A stretch of DNA of 64,000 bases, from positions 1,054,001 through 1,118,000 of the forward strand of contig JANQAI010000011.1 of the NCBI GenBank assembly GCA_024707145.1, given 5' to 3'. Of this stretch, positions 17,742 through 25,452 are shown piece by piece; the first letter of the stretch is position 1; every line of letters starts with the position of its first letter. The notes below the pieces were generated by a model. The model was not told the DNA's origin. It ran no database searches and was given only the letters and a program-made list of their open reading frames with translations. Made by a program: the position numbers and the translations under genes. Origin of the DNA: Magnetospirillum sp. (GTDB lineage: Bacteria > Pseudomonadota > Alphaproteobacteria > Rhodospirillales > Magnetospirillaceae).

Positions 17742-17763
17742 GAACTCACTTTAAAAGTAGTAC

Positions 17764-17785
17764 GCAAGCCCCGCCAGGGGCTTGC
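17764..17785. terminator. hairpin between the convergent nasA and small gene
   Basis: A perfect 9-bp stem GCAAGCCCC/GGGGCTTGC (17764-17772, 17777-17785) with loop GCCA lies between the two stop codons and could end transcripts from both sides. There is no good T-run, so it may work with low efficiency. Confidence 0.55.
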
Positions 17786-17787
17786 CA

Positions 17788-17964
17788 TCATTCCTCGGGA
17801 ACAGCCGGCGCAGCCGCCGGCGTCTCGGCCGGCTGGGCCTTGGGATTGCGCCGGAAGCGCGGCCCGTTGCGATACACCACATTGTCCGACGGACCGGGAG
17901 GGCATTTGGTAACCTTGCCGCCGCGTGCCAGGTATTCGGCAATCATGGCTTCGTCGTCGCTCAT
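17788..17964 (-). CDS. hypothetical 58-residue protein
   Basis: Starts at ATG 17964 after GTGAGG; an upstream extension to 18033 looks non-coding. The core AEYLARGGKVTKCPPGPSDN resembles short basic proteins seen in phages and alphaproteobacterial genomes that contain a GGKVTKCP motif, and the C-terminal third is Ala/Pro-rich and likely disordered. No function is known to me. It converges on nasA. Confidence 0.55.
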   Translation of the reverse strand: MSDDEAMIAEYLARGGKVTKCPPGPSDNVVYRNGPRFRRNPKAQPAETPAAAPAVPEE

Positions 17965-18189
17965 GGCGAACCTCACTGAAAAGGGAGCGGCAGCATAACC
18001 GGATCGGCGGGCCGGATACACCCCGTCATCCACACCCTTGCGCTATACCCCAATAGTCAGGATATGGTATCGCCAACCGTGAAAAGGTAGCCACCCGGGC
18101 CGCCCAGCCGCTCCAGGGCGAAAGCACGGCCTGCGCGCCTCCTTTGCGTTCGGCAGCGCACGCACGGCGTCTTTGTTATCGAGTACGGA

Positions 18190-19839
18190 ATGAACCTGTT
18201 CGTTCAAGTGCTGATCATCTTCCTGGCCACCCTGGTGCACGAGGATTCCGCCATCGTCAGCGGGGCCTATCTGATGCACAGTCAGGGCATGACCCTGCCC
18301 GTGGCCGTGGCCACCCTGATGTTCGGCGTGGTGGCCGGCGACCTGGGCATCTACGGGCTGGGCACGCTGGCCGCCCGGGTCGTGCCGCTGCGCCGCTTCG
18401 TGCTGACGCGCATCACGCCGTCGCGGCGCGACTGGCTGGACCGCAACCTGATGTCCACCGTGGTGGCCTGCCGCATCGCGCCGGGCCTGCTGTTTCCCAC
18501 CTTTCTCACTTGCGGGTTCCTGTCGGTGCCGTTCCGCCGCTTCGCCATGGGAGTGATCGGCACGGCCACGCTGTACGTGCCGCTGATGCTTCTGCTGGTG
18601 CTGGCGATCGGCGCCGACGTGATCGAACGACTGGGCCCATGGGGCTGGGGAGCGCTATTGCTGATGATGGTTGGCGTGAGCACCCTGCGGAAACGCTTCT
18701 GGCCGAGCCGCGCCGTCCCTTCGGTGGAGGCCGCCCCCCTGCCGCTCACCCATCCCGGCATGCCGCGGCTGGCCCGCTCGCAGGTACGAGTGGCGCCCTC
18801 CGAGGAAATCCCGGTGGCGCCCTATTATCTGCCGGTGGTGCTGCAATGGTTCTGGCTGGCCCTGCGCCACCGCAGCCTCACCCTGCCCACCGCTGCCAAT
18901 CCCAGCATCGAGGCCGGCGGCCTGCTGGGCGAATCCAAGGCGGCCTGCCTGGAACTGGCGGGCGACGACGCCCGCCCCCTGCTGGCCAAATGGGGCCGCA
19001 TCGCCCGCATCCCCGGCAGCAACCTCGAACCCACCCTTGCCGCCGCCCGCGACGCCATCGCGCAAGCCGGCCTGTCCTATCCGTTCATCGTCAAGCCCGA
19101 CATCGGCTGGCGCGGCTTCGGTGTCCGCCTGGTCGCCGACGAGCCGGCGCTGGCCGCCTACCTGAAGGACTATCCCCAGGGCGAGAGCCTGCTACTGCAG
19201 GAATACCTGCCCTGGCCCGGCGAGGCGGCCATCTTCTGGCTGCGCCGTCCCGGCAAGGCCGAGGGCGAGATTTTCTCGCTGACGCTGCGCTATTTCCCCT
19301 TTGTGGTGGGCGACGGCAGCACCCCCCTCCGCAGCCTGATCGAGACCTGTCCGCGCATGTCGTGGAAGGCCAGGGAATTGTGCGACGCCAATGCCGACCG
19401 GCTGGAGCAGGTGCCGGCAGACGGCGAGTGCGTGCGCCTGGCGGTGGTTGGCTCCAACCGCGTCGCCGGTCTTTACATCGACGGCATCCTTCATGCCACC
19501 CCGGCGTTGCGGGAACGCATGAACGCCCTGTGCGGCGACCTCAAGGATTTCCATTTCGGCCGCCTCGACGTCCGCTTCGAGAGCATCGAGCAATTGCGCA
19601 TGGGCGAAGGCTTCAAGGTGGTAGAAGTCAACGGCGCCGGTGCCGAGGCCGTGCATATCTGGGACCCCGACTTTCCCATCCTGGCCGGCTATCGCACCCT
19701 GTTCCAGCAGCAGGCGCTGATGTTCGCCATCGGCGCCGCCAACCGCGCCCGCGGCGTCAAGCCCATGACCGTGCGCGAGTTGGTGGCCTGCCAGCGCCGC
19801 CAACAGCGCTTGCTGTCGCGCTACCCCGCCAGTGGCTGA
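18190..19839 (+). CDS. VTT (DedA-type) membrane domain fused to an ATP-grasp domain
   Basis: The 549-residue protein has two parts. Residues 1-165 form a DedA/VTT membrane domain: VHEDSAIVSGAYL at the start, the GVVAGDLGIYGLG segment, the Arg-containing re-entrant region (CRIAPGLLFPTFLTCGF) and flanking helices. Residues about 250-530 form an ATP-grasp domain: phosphate-binding Lys in YPFIVKPDIGWRGFG, nucleotide strand LLLQEYLPWPGE, and metal ligands in FGRLDVRFE and VVEVNGAGAEA. DedA proteins move lipids or carriers across membranes; ATP-grasp enzymes ligate a carboxylate to an amine or thiol, or modify a lipid-linked substrate. The product is unknown; coupling of modification to transport is speculation. 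The gene stands alone. Confidence 0.8.
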   Translation: MNLFVQVLIIFLATLVHEDSAIVSGAYLMHSQGMTLPVAVATLMFGVVAGDLGIYGLGTLAARVVPLRRFVLTRITPSRRDWLDRNLMSTVVACRIAPGLLFPTFLTCGFLSVPFRRFAMGVIGTATLYVPLMLLLVLAIGADVIERLGPWGWGALLLMMVGVSTLRKRFWPSRAVPSVEAAPLPLTHPGMPRLARSQVRVAPSEEIPVAPYYLPVVLQWFWLALRHRSLTLPTAANPSIEAGGLLGESKAACLELAGDDARPLLAKWGRIARIPGSNLEPTLAAARDAIAQAGLSYPFIVKPDIGWRGFGVRLVADEPALAAYLKDYPQGESLLLQEYLPWPGEAAIFWLRRPGKAEGEIFSLTLRYFPFVVGDGSTPLRSLIETCPRMSWKARELCDANADRLEQVPADGECVRLAVVGSNRVAGLYIDGILHATPALRERMNALCGDLKDFHFGRLDVRFESIEQLRMGEGFKVVEVNGAGAEAVHIWDPDFPILAGYRTLFQQQALMFAIGAANRARGVKPMTVRELVACQRRQQRLLSRYPASG

Positions 19840-19924
19840 TCCCGCCTTCGGCCGGCTTTTCACAAGTTCAGTGGATAAGCCTGTCAATAAGCCGTGGGCC
19901 AATCCTGCCGAAGGAGGTAGCGCC

Positions 19925-20599
19925 TCACTTTCTCGGCTCTGCCTGATTATTGGGCATGGCCGATGGCGCCGCCTCCGCCTTGTTCCGTGCCATGCCCGGC
20001 CCGGCCTTCTTCCCCTCCCCGCCAGCCGCGGCGGGGGCCGGCGTGCCCGCCTTGGTTTCCGGCTGGGCGGTCCGGCGATGGTCGTTGAGCATGCCCCGCT
20101 GCAAGCCGACGCCCCCCATCTGCAGTTGCTGCCACGGCACGAACTTGTCGGTGGGCAGGGCGGCTTGGCGATTGAATTCGGCGATGGGCTGATAGGTGCC
20201 GGAATAATTGCTCCACCACGACAGCCGGCCGGCCTCGAAGGCCGCCGTGCCGGCATACAGGACCGGACGGCCATGGGCCAGGGTGGCGTGGGGCGCACGG
20301 GAGGAAATGTAGGTGGCCGCCTTGTTCCGCGTCTCCCCTTCGACGCGGACGAAATTGTAGACTCCGGACGGACGGTTCATGACGTGGCGCTCGGGGTCGC
20401 GGGCCTGGTACTGACCGCCGGCCGTCGCCACCAGTTCGTCCAGATGCAGGCGCCGGCTTTCGGCCGGATTGCGCTTGGCCGCCAGCGGATCGAACGAACG
20501 GGCGGGCTGGGCGTTGCCGGCCGGCCGGCCGGCATGGGCCGGCGGCGGCGGGCCGGGGGGATGGGGCCCAGGGGAACGTGGACGTGCCTTTCCGCTCAT
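19925..20599 (-). CDS. unknown protein of the T6SS cargo cassette, putative effector
   Basis: A 224-residue protein encoded 13 bases after vgrG. The N-terminal 40 residues are Pro-rich (SPGPHPPGPPPPAHAG then NAQPARSF), the middle (about 75-175) is folded, and the last 45 are Ala/Pro/Lys-rich. The middle contains GRPVLYAGTAAFEAGRLSWW followed by SNYSGTYQP, a strand-turn pattern I associate with C-terminal domains of bacterial toxins and secretion cargo of unknown activity. Position at the end of the vgrG transcript is typical of effectors. I cannot name a family or catalytic residues, and an adaptor or immunity role is not excluded. Confidence 0.5.
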   Translation of the reverse strand: MSGKARPRSPGPHPPGPPPPAHAGRPAGNAQPARSFDPLAAKRNPAESRRLHLDELVATAGGQYQARDPERHVMNRPSGVYNFVRVEGETRNKAATYISSRAPHATLAHGRPVLYAGTAAFEAGRLSWWSNYSGTYQPIAEFNRQAALPTDKFVPWQQLQMGGVGLQRGMLNDHRRTAQPETKAGTPAPAAAGGEGKKAGPGMARNKAEAAPSAMPNNQAEPRK

Positions 20600-20612
20600 G
20601 GCTTCCTCCGGC

Positions 20613-22584
20613 TCAGTTGATCTTCACCATGCCACCCTTGACGGTGAGCATGCCGCCACCATCCACCGTGCCCGAGGCCGATCCCTTCACCTCGACCGTG
20701 GTGCCCCCTTGCAGGGTGGCACCCGTCCCCGCCTTGGCGGTCAGGTCGGTGCCGGCCTGCAGGGTCAGACCGGTGCCGGTCTTGACCGTCCCCGAGGCGC
20801 TGGACTGGACGGTGGCGTCGCCGTCCGACTTCAGCGTCATCTTGCCGGTGACCTGGATGGTGAGGTCGCCGGTGACCTTGAGGGTGTAGTTGCCCTTCAC
20901 TTCATGGGTGAAATCGGCACTGTTGGTATGGGTTTCGTTGTCCTTCACCGTGACGGAGCGCGTCCCCTTTTGCACCTCGTGGGTCTCGTTGCCCTCCGTC
21001 ACCGTAGTGGTGAGATTGCCTTTGGAGATGGTGGTGGTCCGGTTGCCCTTGGACACGGTCAGGCTGTCGTCGCCTTCCATTATGGTGGCGGCGCGATTGC
21101 CCTTTTCCACTTCGATGTTCATGTCCTTGCGGGCATGGACGAAGATTTCCTCCGAATCCGCCTTGTCCTCGAAGCGGATCTCGTTGTAGCCGGCGCCGCC
21201 CTTGGACGAATTGGATTTCAGCGTGGTCTTGGTCTGCTCGTCGGGCAGCGCGTAAGGCAGGCTGTTCTCGCCGTTGTAGACGGTGCCGGTCACCAGCGGC
21301 CGGTCGGGGTCGCCGTCGAGGAAGCTGACCACCACCTCCTGGCCGATGCGGGGCAGCGTCCACGCCCCCCCAGCTCTTGCCCGCCCACGGCTGGGCCACG
21401 CGGATCCAGCACGACGAGTTCTCGTCCTTGGTCCCCAGTTGGTCCCAATGGAACTGCACCTTGATGCGGCCATACTGGTCGGTCCAGATCTCCTCGCCCG
21501 ACTTGCCGACCACCACCGCCGTCTGGGTGCCGGCGATGCGAGGCTTCGCCGTCAACCGCCCCGGGCGAAACACGGTATCGGCCGGAAAGGCGGTAAATGC
21601 GTTCTCGTACTGATTGGGCTGGGCGGAATGGCTGACCGACAACAAGGCCCAATCGGCGTTCAGCGAAGCATCGGGATGATTCGACAGGGTGAACTTATAA
21701 CCGGAAGTGAAATGGCGCACATCGGCGGTGCCCGACATGACCTTGGCCACCGCCTCGAACGCCTGCAGCCGCTTGTTGGCGAAACCGCTGCCGGCATCCT
21801 TGGTATCGTAGAGACCGGGATAGTCGTAGATCTGGAACGCCCCCTGGCCGGCGGCGTTGACCTTCAGCTCGGTGGACGGCGTGGTGAAATTGTAGTCGTC
21901 GGCCTGGTACTTGCCGACAGTCACCGCCTGGGTCATCGTCACCGCCTCGACGCGGTTGTTCTCCAGCCAGCCTTTCTCGGCCGGCAACTCGAGGAACTTG
22001 GCCGCGGCCACTTGGGGACAGGCGGCATGGGCGCTGGAATCGTCGGCCAGCACCAGGGTATGCGTGCCAGCCGTATGCTCGAAGAAATACCAGATGCCCT
22101 CTTCCTCCATCAGGCGGCAGACGAAGGCGAAGCTGGTCTCGTTGTATTGGACGCAATATTCGCGGGCGGTGTAGGTGCCGGTGGTGGAATCCTTATAATC
22201 GGAGTAGCCGGCACCGTCGAACACCGCCTTGATGATCTCCACCGCCGTCTTGTTCTGGAAGATGCGGTTGTCGGTGGTCAACGTCAGCATCCACAGCCAG
22301 GGCCGCAGTTCCAGCATCCATCGCCGCCCCTGCACCGCCACCCGCGCCGCCAGGGTGTCGATGATCCGCTGCTTGCCCTCGCCATCCACCAGGGTGACGG
22401 TCACCGACTTGCCCAGCACCGTGGTAACGTCCAGGCCGTCCTCGGTGGCGGTGGCCGCCAGAGAGAACAGGAACGGCTCGTTGAGGGCCTCGGTTCCATC
22501 GAGACGATCGGCGATCAGCTTGTCCTTGCCCAAGGGCGTCGTGAGCTGAATGGAGAGGCTTGCGTCAGTTCCAGGCATCGACAT
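20613..22584 (-). CDS. vgrG: type VI secretion spike protein VgrG (TssI), frameshifted as read
   Basis: VgrG trimers cap the Hcp tube. The N-terminal gp27/gp5-like part (YNETSFAFVCRLMEEEGIWYFF) and the OB-fold region (GRIKVQFHWDQLG) are followed by a C-terminal repeat-rich beta-helix (KGNRTTT, KGNLTTT, EGNETHE and similar). The join between frames is in a seven-G run (plus-strand C7 at 21365-21371): six G restores SWGAWTLPRIGQEVVVSF and a 656-residue protein. ATG 22584 is used; the TTG before it is unlikely. There is no extra catalytic domain, so this VgrG probably carries effectors rather than being one. Confidence 0.92.
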
Positions 22585-22610
22585 CAACTCACAAACATTT
22601 ATAATAACGC

Positions 22611-23585
22611 TTAGACTTTCTTTACCTTTTTCTTTAGTATATCGAGTCGTCGCTTAAGCTCATCACGATCAAGTTTCTTTTTAGTTGTCCTATATGTAAA
22701 TCTTTTATTTTTTGCATCCCACACTGCCTTCACAACAACAGCACCAATTTTCTTTATTTTCTTCTTGTTAATTCCATCCAGCGCATCCAATGCATATTTC
22801 TTTGTGCTACTTGGGACATTGCTTCGCGACAGGCGATCAAGTCGCGTCACGATCCAGTCTTCCTCTAATTGTCCCTTCGACAGACCCGCACCGGGCCCTT
22901 TCGCTTCCAGCACGATGTACTCCTCCATCCCCCCTTTCCCATCCGGCTTGCCCAGGAAACCGTCGACGCCGGCCCCATGTCCGGGATCAGCCGACATCAG
23001 CATCTCGAAGCCCTTCAGCGTACCCGAGGACAGCAGCGACGACACTCCAGCCGCCTCACCAATCACCTCAGTCTGTTTAGCCTTGGACTTGCCGCCGTTT
23101 TGCAAATCCCTGGTCACGGTCAATGCCTGGGATTCGATGTTCTTGATGCTTTCCTCGATAAAAATTTTGTCGCCGCGGCTTTGAAAATTGGGCAGTTCAA
23201 TTCGGAGCGCCGGCAGCGTACCCGCATTGCTGCCGCCACCACCGGGCAATCCGAACAGACGCAAGCCCAAATCGCTGGGACCGATGGTGTTGTAGGGTTT
23301 CACGTCCTTATGGCCAGAGGTCACGAATGACGGCAGCATGGCTTGGATGGTGCCGTTGCCTGGCCGTGGCGGGGCCACTGGCGGGCGGGCCGCCGGACCG
23401 AAAGGCGGCGGCACCGGCGAATGGCCAGGCCAAACGGTGGGACTTTTGGGTTGCGCGGCGGCAGGGGCGGCAAATCGGGTCGGCGGCGGCACATGAACGC
23501 GGCTGGGGGAAATTGCCGCTTTGGCTTGGGCAGGCGAAGGCGCCCCGAACTTGGTCGGCGGCGGCGCGAACTTCCTTGTCGTCAC
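22611..23585 (-). CDS. putative T6SS effector with PD-(D/E)XK nuclease-like C-terminal domain
   Basis: A 324-residue protein starting at GTG 23585, six bases after the stop of the gene before it. The N-terminus has two copies of a tag (APPPTKFGAPSPAQ, VPPPTRFAAPAAAQ) in a Pro-rich region of about 80 residues. The C-terminal domain contains E177 (VIGEAAG), D208 (GAGVDGFLG) and E227-x-K229 (YIVLEAKG), spaced as in PD-(D/E)XK nucleases. The last 50 residues are very Lys-rich. DNA at about 22600-22800 is much more AT-rich than its neighbours, suggesting recent transfer of the toxin end. No immunity gene is adjacent: vgrG starts 26 bases on. Confidence 0.65.
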   Translation of the reverse strand: MTTRKFAPPPTKFGAPSPAQAKAAISPSRVHVPPPTRFAAPAAAQPKSPTVWPGHSPVPPPFGPAARPPVAPPRPGNGTIQAMLPSFVTSGHKDVKPYNTIGPSDLGLRLFGLPGGGGSNAGTLPALRIELPNFQSRGDKIFIEESIKNIESQALTVTRDLQNGGKSKAKQTEVIGEAAGVSSLLSSGTLKGFEMLMSADPGHGAGVDGFLGKPDGKGGMEEYIVLEAKGPGAGLSKGQLEEDWIVTRLDRLSRSNVPSSTKKYALDALDGINKKKIKKIGAVVVKAVWDAKNKRFTYRTTKKKLDRDELKRRLDILKKKVKKV

Positions 23586-23590
23586 CCCCT

Positions 23591-24526
23591 TCACCCTCCC
23601 CAGGCGGCACGCATGCCCAGGCGGTCGGCCTCGGCCTCCAGGCCGGGGTCGCTGACCACCGCCAAGCCATTGCCGAAGGGATTGCGCACCCGGCCCGAGC
23701 GCTGCTGCACCACATGGGCCAATTCGTGTCCCAATAGCTGCTGGCCGCGCGGGCTGGCGGGATCGTACTGGCCGGGGGCGAAGACGATGGTCTCGCCCAC
23801 CGTGAAGGCCAGCGCGCCGATGGCTGGGGCCTCGGGTCCCACATGGACGCGCACGCCGGAGAAATCGGCGCCGAAGAAGCGTTCCATCTTCTCGCGCACC
23901 GGTTCGGGCAGCGGCCGGCCGGCACCGCTGGGCAGGTTGAACGACGACGGCAAGGCGAAGGCGTCGCCCTTGCATTGCAGGAAGCGCCCCTGCATCACCC
24001 CGGCACGCCGCTGCAGCGAGTGGTAGAAGCCGCGCGGGTCGTTGCCGCCCCTGCCCACCGAAACCCCGGCCGCCTTGGCGACGTCAGCGGCAAAGGTGGT
24101 GCATTGGCGCCGCGTGGCGCTGAAGTCGAAGCGGCCGCTCTGGTATTCGGCCACCTTGGCCAGGGCGGCGCGGGCCTGGCCTTCGCTGATGGGAACCGAG
24201 GTCACCCGCACCCCCGGCTGGGCGAAAGCCTGGGCATCGTTGTGGACCTTGCCCTGCACGCCGGTGGACAGGCGGCCGAAATCCCGGCGGGCATCCATGC
24301 CCGAATATCCCTGGGGTGAGAAACCGAACGCCTGGCGCCGGCCGTCGGGCCGCTCCACCGCGACGAAGGCGTGCCCAGCCAAGGCCGGTGGCAGGTTGCC
24401 GCTGCCCGGTCCCTGGTGCATATAGGCACCGACCACCAGCTTGTAGCCACCCGCGGCGGCGCTCGGCTGGGCCGTGCCGGTGACGGCGGAAAAGCGGGTC
24501 GGCGGCGGCCGATGCTGTGTCGTCAC
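23591..24526 (-). CDS. putative effector: permuted papain-like domain plus DUF4157 metallopeptidase-like domain
   Basis: The 311-residue protein begins with the tag RPPPTRFSAVTGTAQ. Residues 30-160 resemble a circularly permuted papain-like (NlpC/YiiX-like) domain, with His52 in GHAFVAVE preceding Cys142 in QCTTFAADVA. Residues 200-305 are a DUF4157 domain with zinc motif HELAH (267-271) and a downstream EAEAD, the same layout as DUF4157 proteins in contractile-injection-system cargo. DUF4157 often sits beside toxin domains and may process them. It is the middle gene of three tagged cargo genes. Family calls are good, activity unproven. Confidence 0.75.
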   Translation of the reverse strand: MTTQHRPPPTRFSAVTGTAQPSAAAGGYKLVVGAYMHQGPGSGNLPPALAGHAFVAVERPDGRRQAFGFSPQGYSGMDARRDFGRLSTGVQGKVHNDAQAFAQPGVRVTSVPISEGQARAALAKVAEYQSGRFDFSATRRQCTTFAADVAKAAGVSVGRGGNDPRGFYHSLQRRAGVMQGRFLQCKGDAFALPSSFNLPSGAGRPLPEPVREKMERFFGADFSGVRVHVGPEAPAIGALAFTVGETIVFAPGQYDPASPRGQQLLGHELAHVVQQRSGRVRNPFGNGLAVVSDPGLEAEADRLGMRAAWGG

Positions 24527-24596
24527 GGAAAGCCTCCCGTCAAACAGGTTTGACCACCAAAAGAATGCCCTTTTTACGAGTGGCGAGCAACGTTCA

Positions 24597-25448
24597 TCAG
24601 GTCAATTCGCTCACTTGCGGCACGGCATTGGTGCGCACGGAATTGCTTTCTCCCGCGTTGCCGTCGTAGTAGTTGGCGACCGCGATACCGGCCTTGTCGG
24701 TGGCGTACTGGTCGGCGAACAGATCGAAAGTGCCGCCAGTGCCGTCCTTCATGGCCGCCAGGGCGCCGTCCAGTTCGCCCACGTTGCCGCCGTTGGTGTT
24801 GGCGCCGGTACGGTCGACGTAATGCAGGTGCACCCCGGGGTAATGGGTGCCCAGGGCCGAGGCGAAAGCCCGGAGCACCCGGTGGCATATGGAGCACGGG
24901 CGCTTGGTCCCCATCACCACGAAATCCCCGGCGGTCGTGCCGCTCGCGAGCTTCTTCGCGATGGCGAGCAGCAGTTGCTGTTCCGCATGCAGATAACCGG
25001 TGAGAAAGGTGATGTTGGCCGGCATCTTCTTGCTCTTGGTGACCCGGTAGCGTTCGAAGGTGTGCTTGTCGCGCTGGAAGTCGAATATCTTGCTGTCCAG
25101 GGCGGACTGGTACCAGCCGGCCAGCCCGAGCCCCGTACGCGAGCCGTCGGCGCCCGGAGGCGGCGTATCGTTGGCGGCGATCACCAGCTTGCCGTCGATG
25201 AAGGTGGACTGCACCTCCATGATGTTGCGGGTCACGTTGCCCTTGAAGACACCCGAGGTTTTCCACAGGAAATGGCCGGCACTCTTGGCCGCTTCGCTGG
25301 CGCACTGCCCGATGGCCGGCGGGCGCCACGCCGGCGGCGGCGGCCCGGGCGGTGGCGCGGCGCAGCCGCAGCGGGCCTGCAGCTTGGGCTGCGCCGGCAT
25401 GGCCTTGGGGGCGAAGCGGGTTGGTGGCGGTGGCGGTGGCTTGCGCAT
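24597..25448 (-). CDS. putative T6SS effector with nucleic-acid deaminase-like domain
   Basis: The 283-residue protein starts RKPPPPPPTRFAPKAMPAQ, the shared cargo tag, followed by a Pro-rich linker to about residue 45. The C-terminal part has the deaminase pattern HAE (154-156, in GYLHAEQQLL) and PCSIC (184-188), i.e. one His and two Cys for zinc and the catalytic Glu, at the spacing of cytidine-deaminase-fold toxins. Known T6SS members of this superfamily edit DNA or RNA cytosines in rivals. Substrate is unknown, and a stress-type or secreted modifying enzyme remains possible. It starts 5 bases after tssG, so it is expressed with the apparatus. Confidence 0.65.
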   Translation of the reverse strand: MRKPPPPPPTRFAPKAMPAQPKLQARCGCAAPPPGPPPPAWRPPAIGQCASEAAKSAGHFLWKTSGVFKGNVTRNIMEVQSTFIDGKLVIAANDTPPPGADGSRTGLGLAGWYQSALDSKIFDFQRDKHTFERYRVTKSKKMPANITFLTGYLHAEQQLLLAIAKKLASGTTAGDFVVMGTKRPCSICHRVLRAFASALGTHYPGVHLHYVDRTGANTNGGNVGELDGALAAMKDGTGGTFDLFADQYATDKAGIAVANYYDGNAGESNSVRTNAVPQVSELT

Positions 25449-25452
25449 GCTC

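Noticed and set aside
22600..22800. AT-rich block considered as an insertion-sequence end or attachment site
   Set aside because: No inverted repeats, transposase or target duplication; it is continuous coding sequence.
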